A stretch of 5,683 nucleotides of DNA from Pyrodictiaceae archaeon (GTDB lineage: Archaea; Thermoproteota; Thermoprotei_A; Sulfolobales; Pyrodictiaceae): the NCBI GenBank assembly GCA_027046105.1, contig JALTZQ010000040.1:1-5683 (forward strand), given 5' to 3'. Every line of letters begins with the position of its first letter. The first letter of the stretch is position 1. Below are positions 5,237 to 5,683 of the stretch, in pieces. The notes below the pieces were generated by a model that saw nothing but the letters and a program-made list of their open reading frames with translations, ran no database searches and was not told the DNA's origin. Made by a program: the position numbers and the translations under genes.

Positions 5237-5683
5237 ATGGCTAGCAGTAGGCTAACTCGGCGCAGATTCCTACAGACAATGGCTACTGTAGTAGGGGTAT
5301 CTCTTGTCACACCGGTTTTCAACATATCATTCCCGATCAGAGCTGATGGTACTAGTGCTGAAGGCGACTATTATGAAGATTTTACTATACAGAGTGATGA
5401 AGAGAGACTAGCTTACTACGAGGCTCTAGGCTATGTCATCGAGGAAAATGGAAGAAAATGTGTTGTCAACCCACTTCTACCGGGCCAGTGCATGAAGTAC
5501 ACAAAACCCTATGAGAAGGACCGGTTTATGCTTCTTCCTCCAGGTGCTACAAGAGACTTTTATGCTAGGTGCATACGGTGTGGCTTATGCTACTATGCTT
5601 GCACCTACATGGGCTACCACGCTATTAGGTTATTGGGGGTTGTCAACGATCTGAGACGGCTCGGCACACCCGTCGTCGACGAC
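5237..5683 (+). CDS. NapG-like Tat-exported 4Fe-4S ferredoxin protein, N-terminal 149 residues
   Basis: This is probably an electron-transfer subunit that accepts electrons from a membrane quinol dehydrogenase (NapH-type) and feeds the nitrate reductase side. The N-terminus carries a classic twin-arginine motif, TRRRFLQ (7-13), and a hydrophobic stretch (about 14-33). The core LPPGA-x8-CIRCGLC (100-118) closely follows the NapG/MauM signature RPPGA-x(n)-CIRCGxC. Cys112, Cys115, Cys118 and Cys122 give the C-x2-C-x2-C-x3-C spacing for one [4Fe-4S] cluster. The residue after the last Cys is Thr, where the family usually has Pro. Cys75 and Cys85 lie in the segment before the cluster and have no assigned role. 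The rest of the protein, where NapG holds its other clusters, is beyond the right edge. The gene lies 327 bases after napA and has its own promoter. MauM-type or another polyferredoxin is the alternative. Confidence 0.85.
   Translation, partial: MASSRLTRRRFLQTMATVVGVSLVTPVFNISFPIRADGTSAEGDYYEDFTIQSDEERLAYYEALGYVIEENGRKCVVNPLLPGQCMKYTKPYEKDRFMLLPPGATRDFYARCIRCGLCYYACTYMGYHAIRLLGVVNDLRRLGTPVVDD

Overview
The window looks like part of a hyperthermophilic archaeal chromosome, most plausibly a nitrate-respiring member of the Desulfurococcales/Pyrodictiaceae type. This placement is an inference from style, not from a marker gene. The supporting signs are heavy use of AGG/AGA and ATA codons, a TTG start behind a GAGGTG ribosome-binding site, TATA-type promoters, a pyrimidine/T-run terminator, and an exported enzyme on a Thr/Pro-rich stalk as expected for a cell with an S-layer and pseudoperiplasm.

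Layout. (1) Positions 1-909, minus strand: the first 303 codons of a gene that runs off the left edge. It looks like a degenerate tyrosine/dual-specificity-phosphatase-type domain followed by an HD-like helical domain. (2) Positions 910-1144: a divergent intergenic region with a promoter for each side, three direct copies and one inverted copy of ATACCT, and a hairpin or operator-like inverted repeat upstream of the rightward gene. (3) Positions 1145-4909, plus strand: a complete 1254-residue Tat-exported molybdopterin oxidoreductase. Its motifs match NapA (periplasmic nitrate reductase) from end to end, but it is about 425 residues longer than the usual ~830. (4) Positions 4910-5236: 327 bases with no gene. 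They hold a T-run terminator, several inverted repeats including a 12-bp perfect palindrome inside GC-rich arms, and a TATA promoter followed at once by an inverted repeat. (5) Positions 5237-5683, plus strand: the start of a Tat-exported ferredoxin-like protein resembling NapG, cut by the right edge.

Functionally, NapA would reduce nitrate to nitrite outside the cytoplasmic membrane, and the NapG-like protein would pass electrons from a membrane quinol dehydrogenase (typically NapH). No napB or napH is visible here; they could lie to the right. The terminator and the separate promoter suggest that napA and the napG-like gene are transcribed independently but possibly co-regulated. No rRNA, tRNA, CRISPR array or mobile element was seen.
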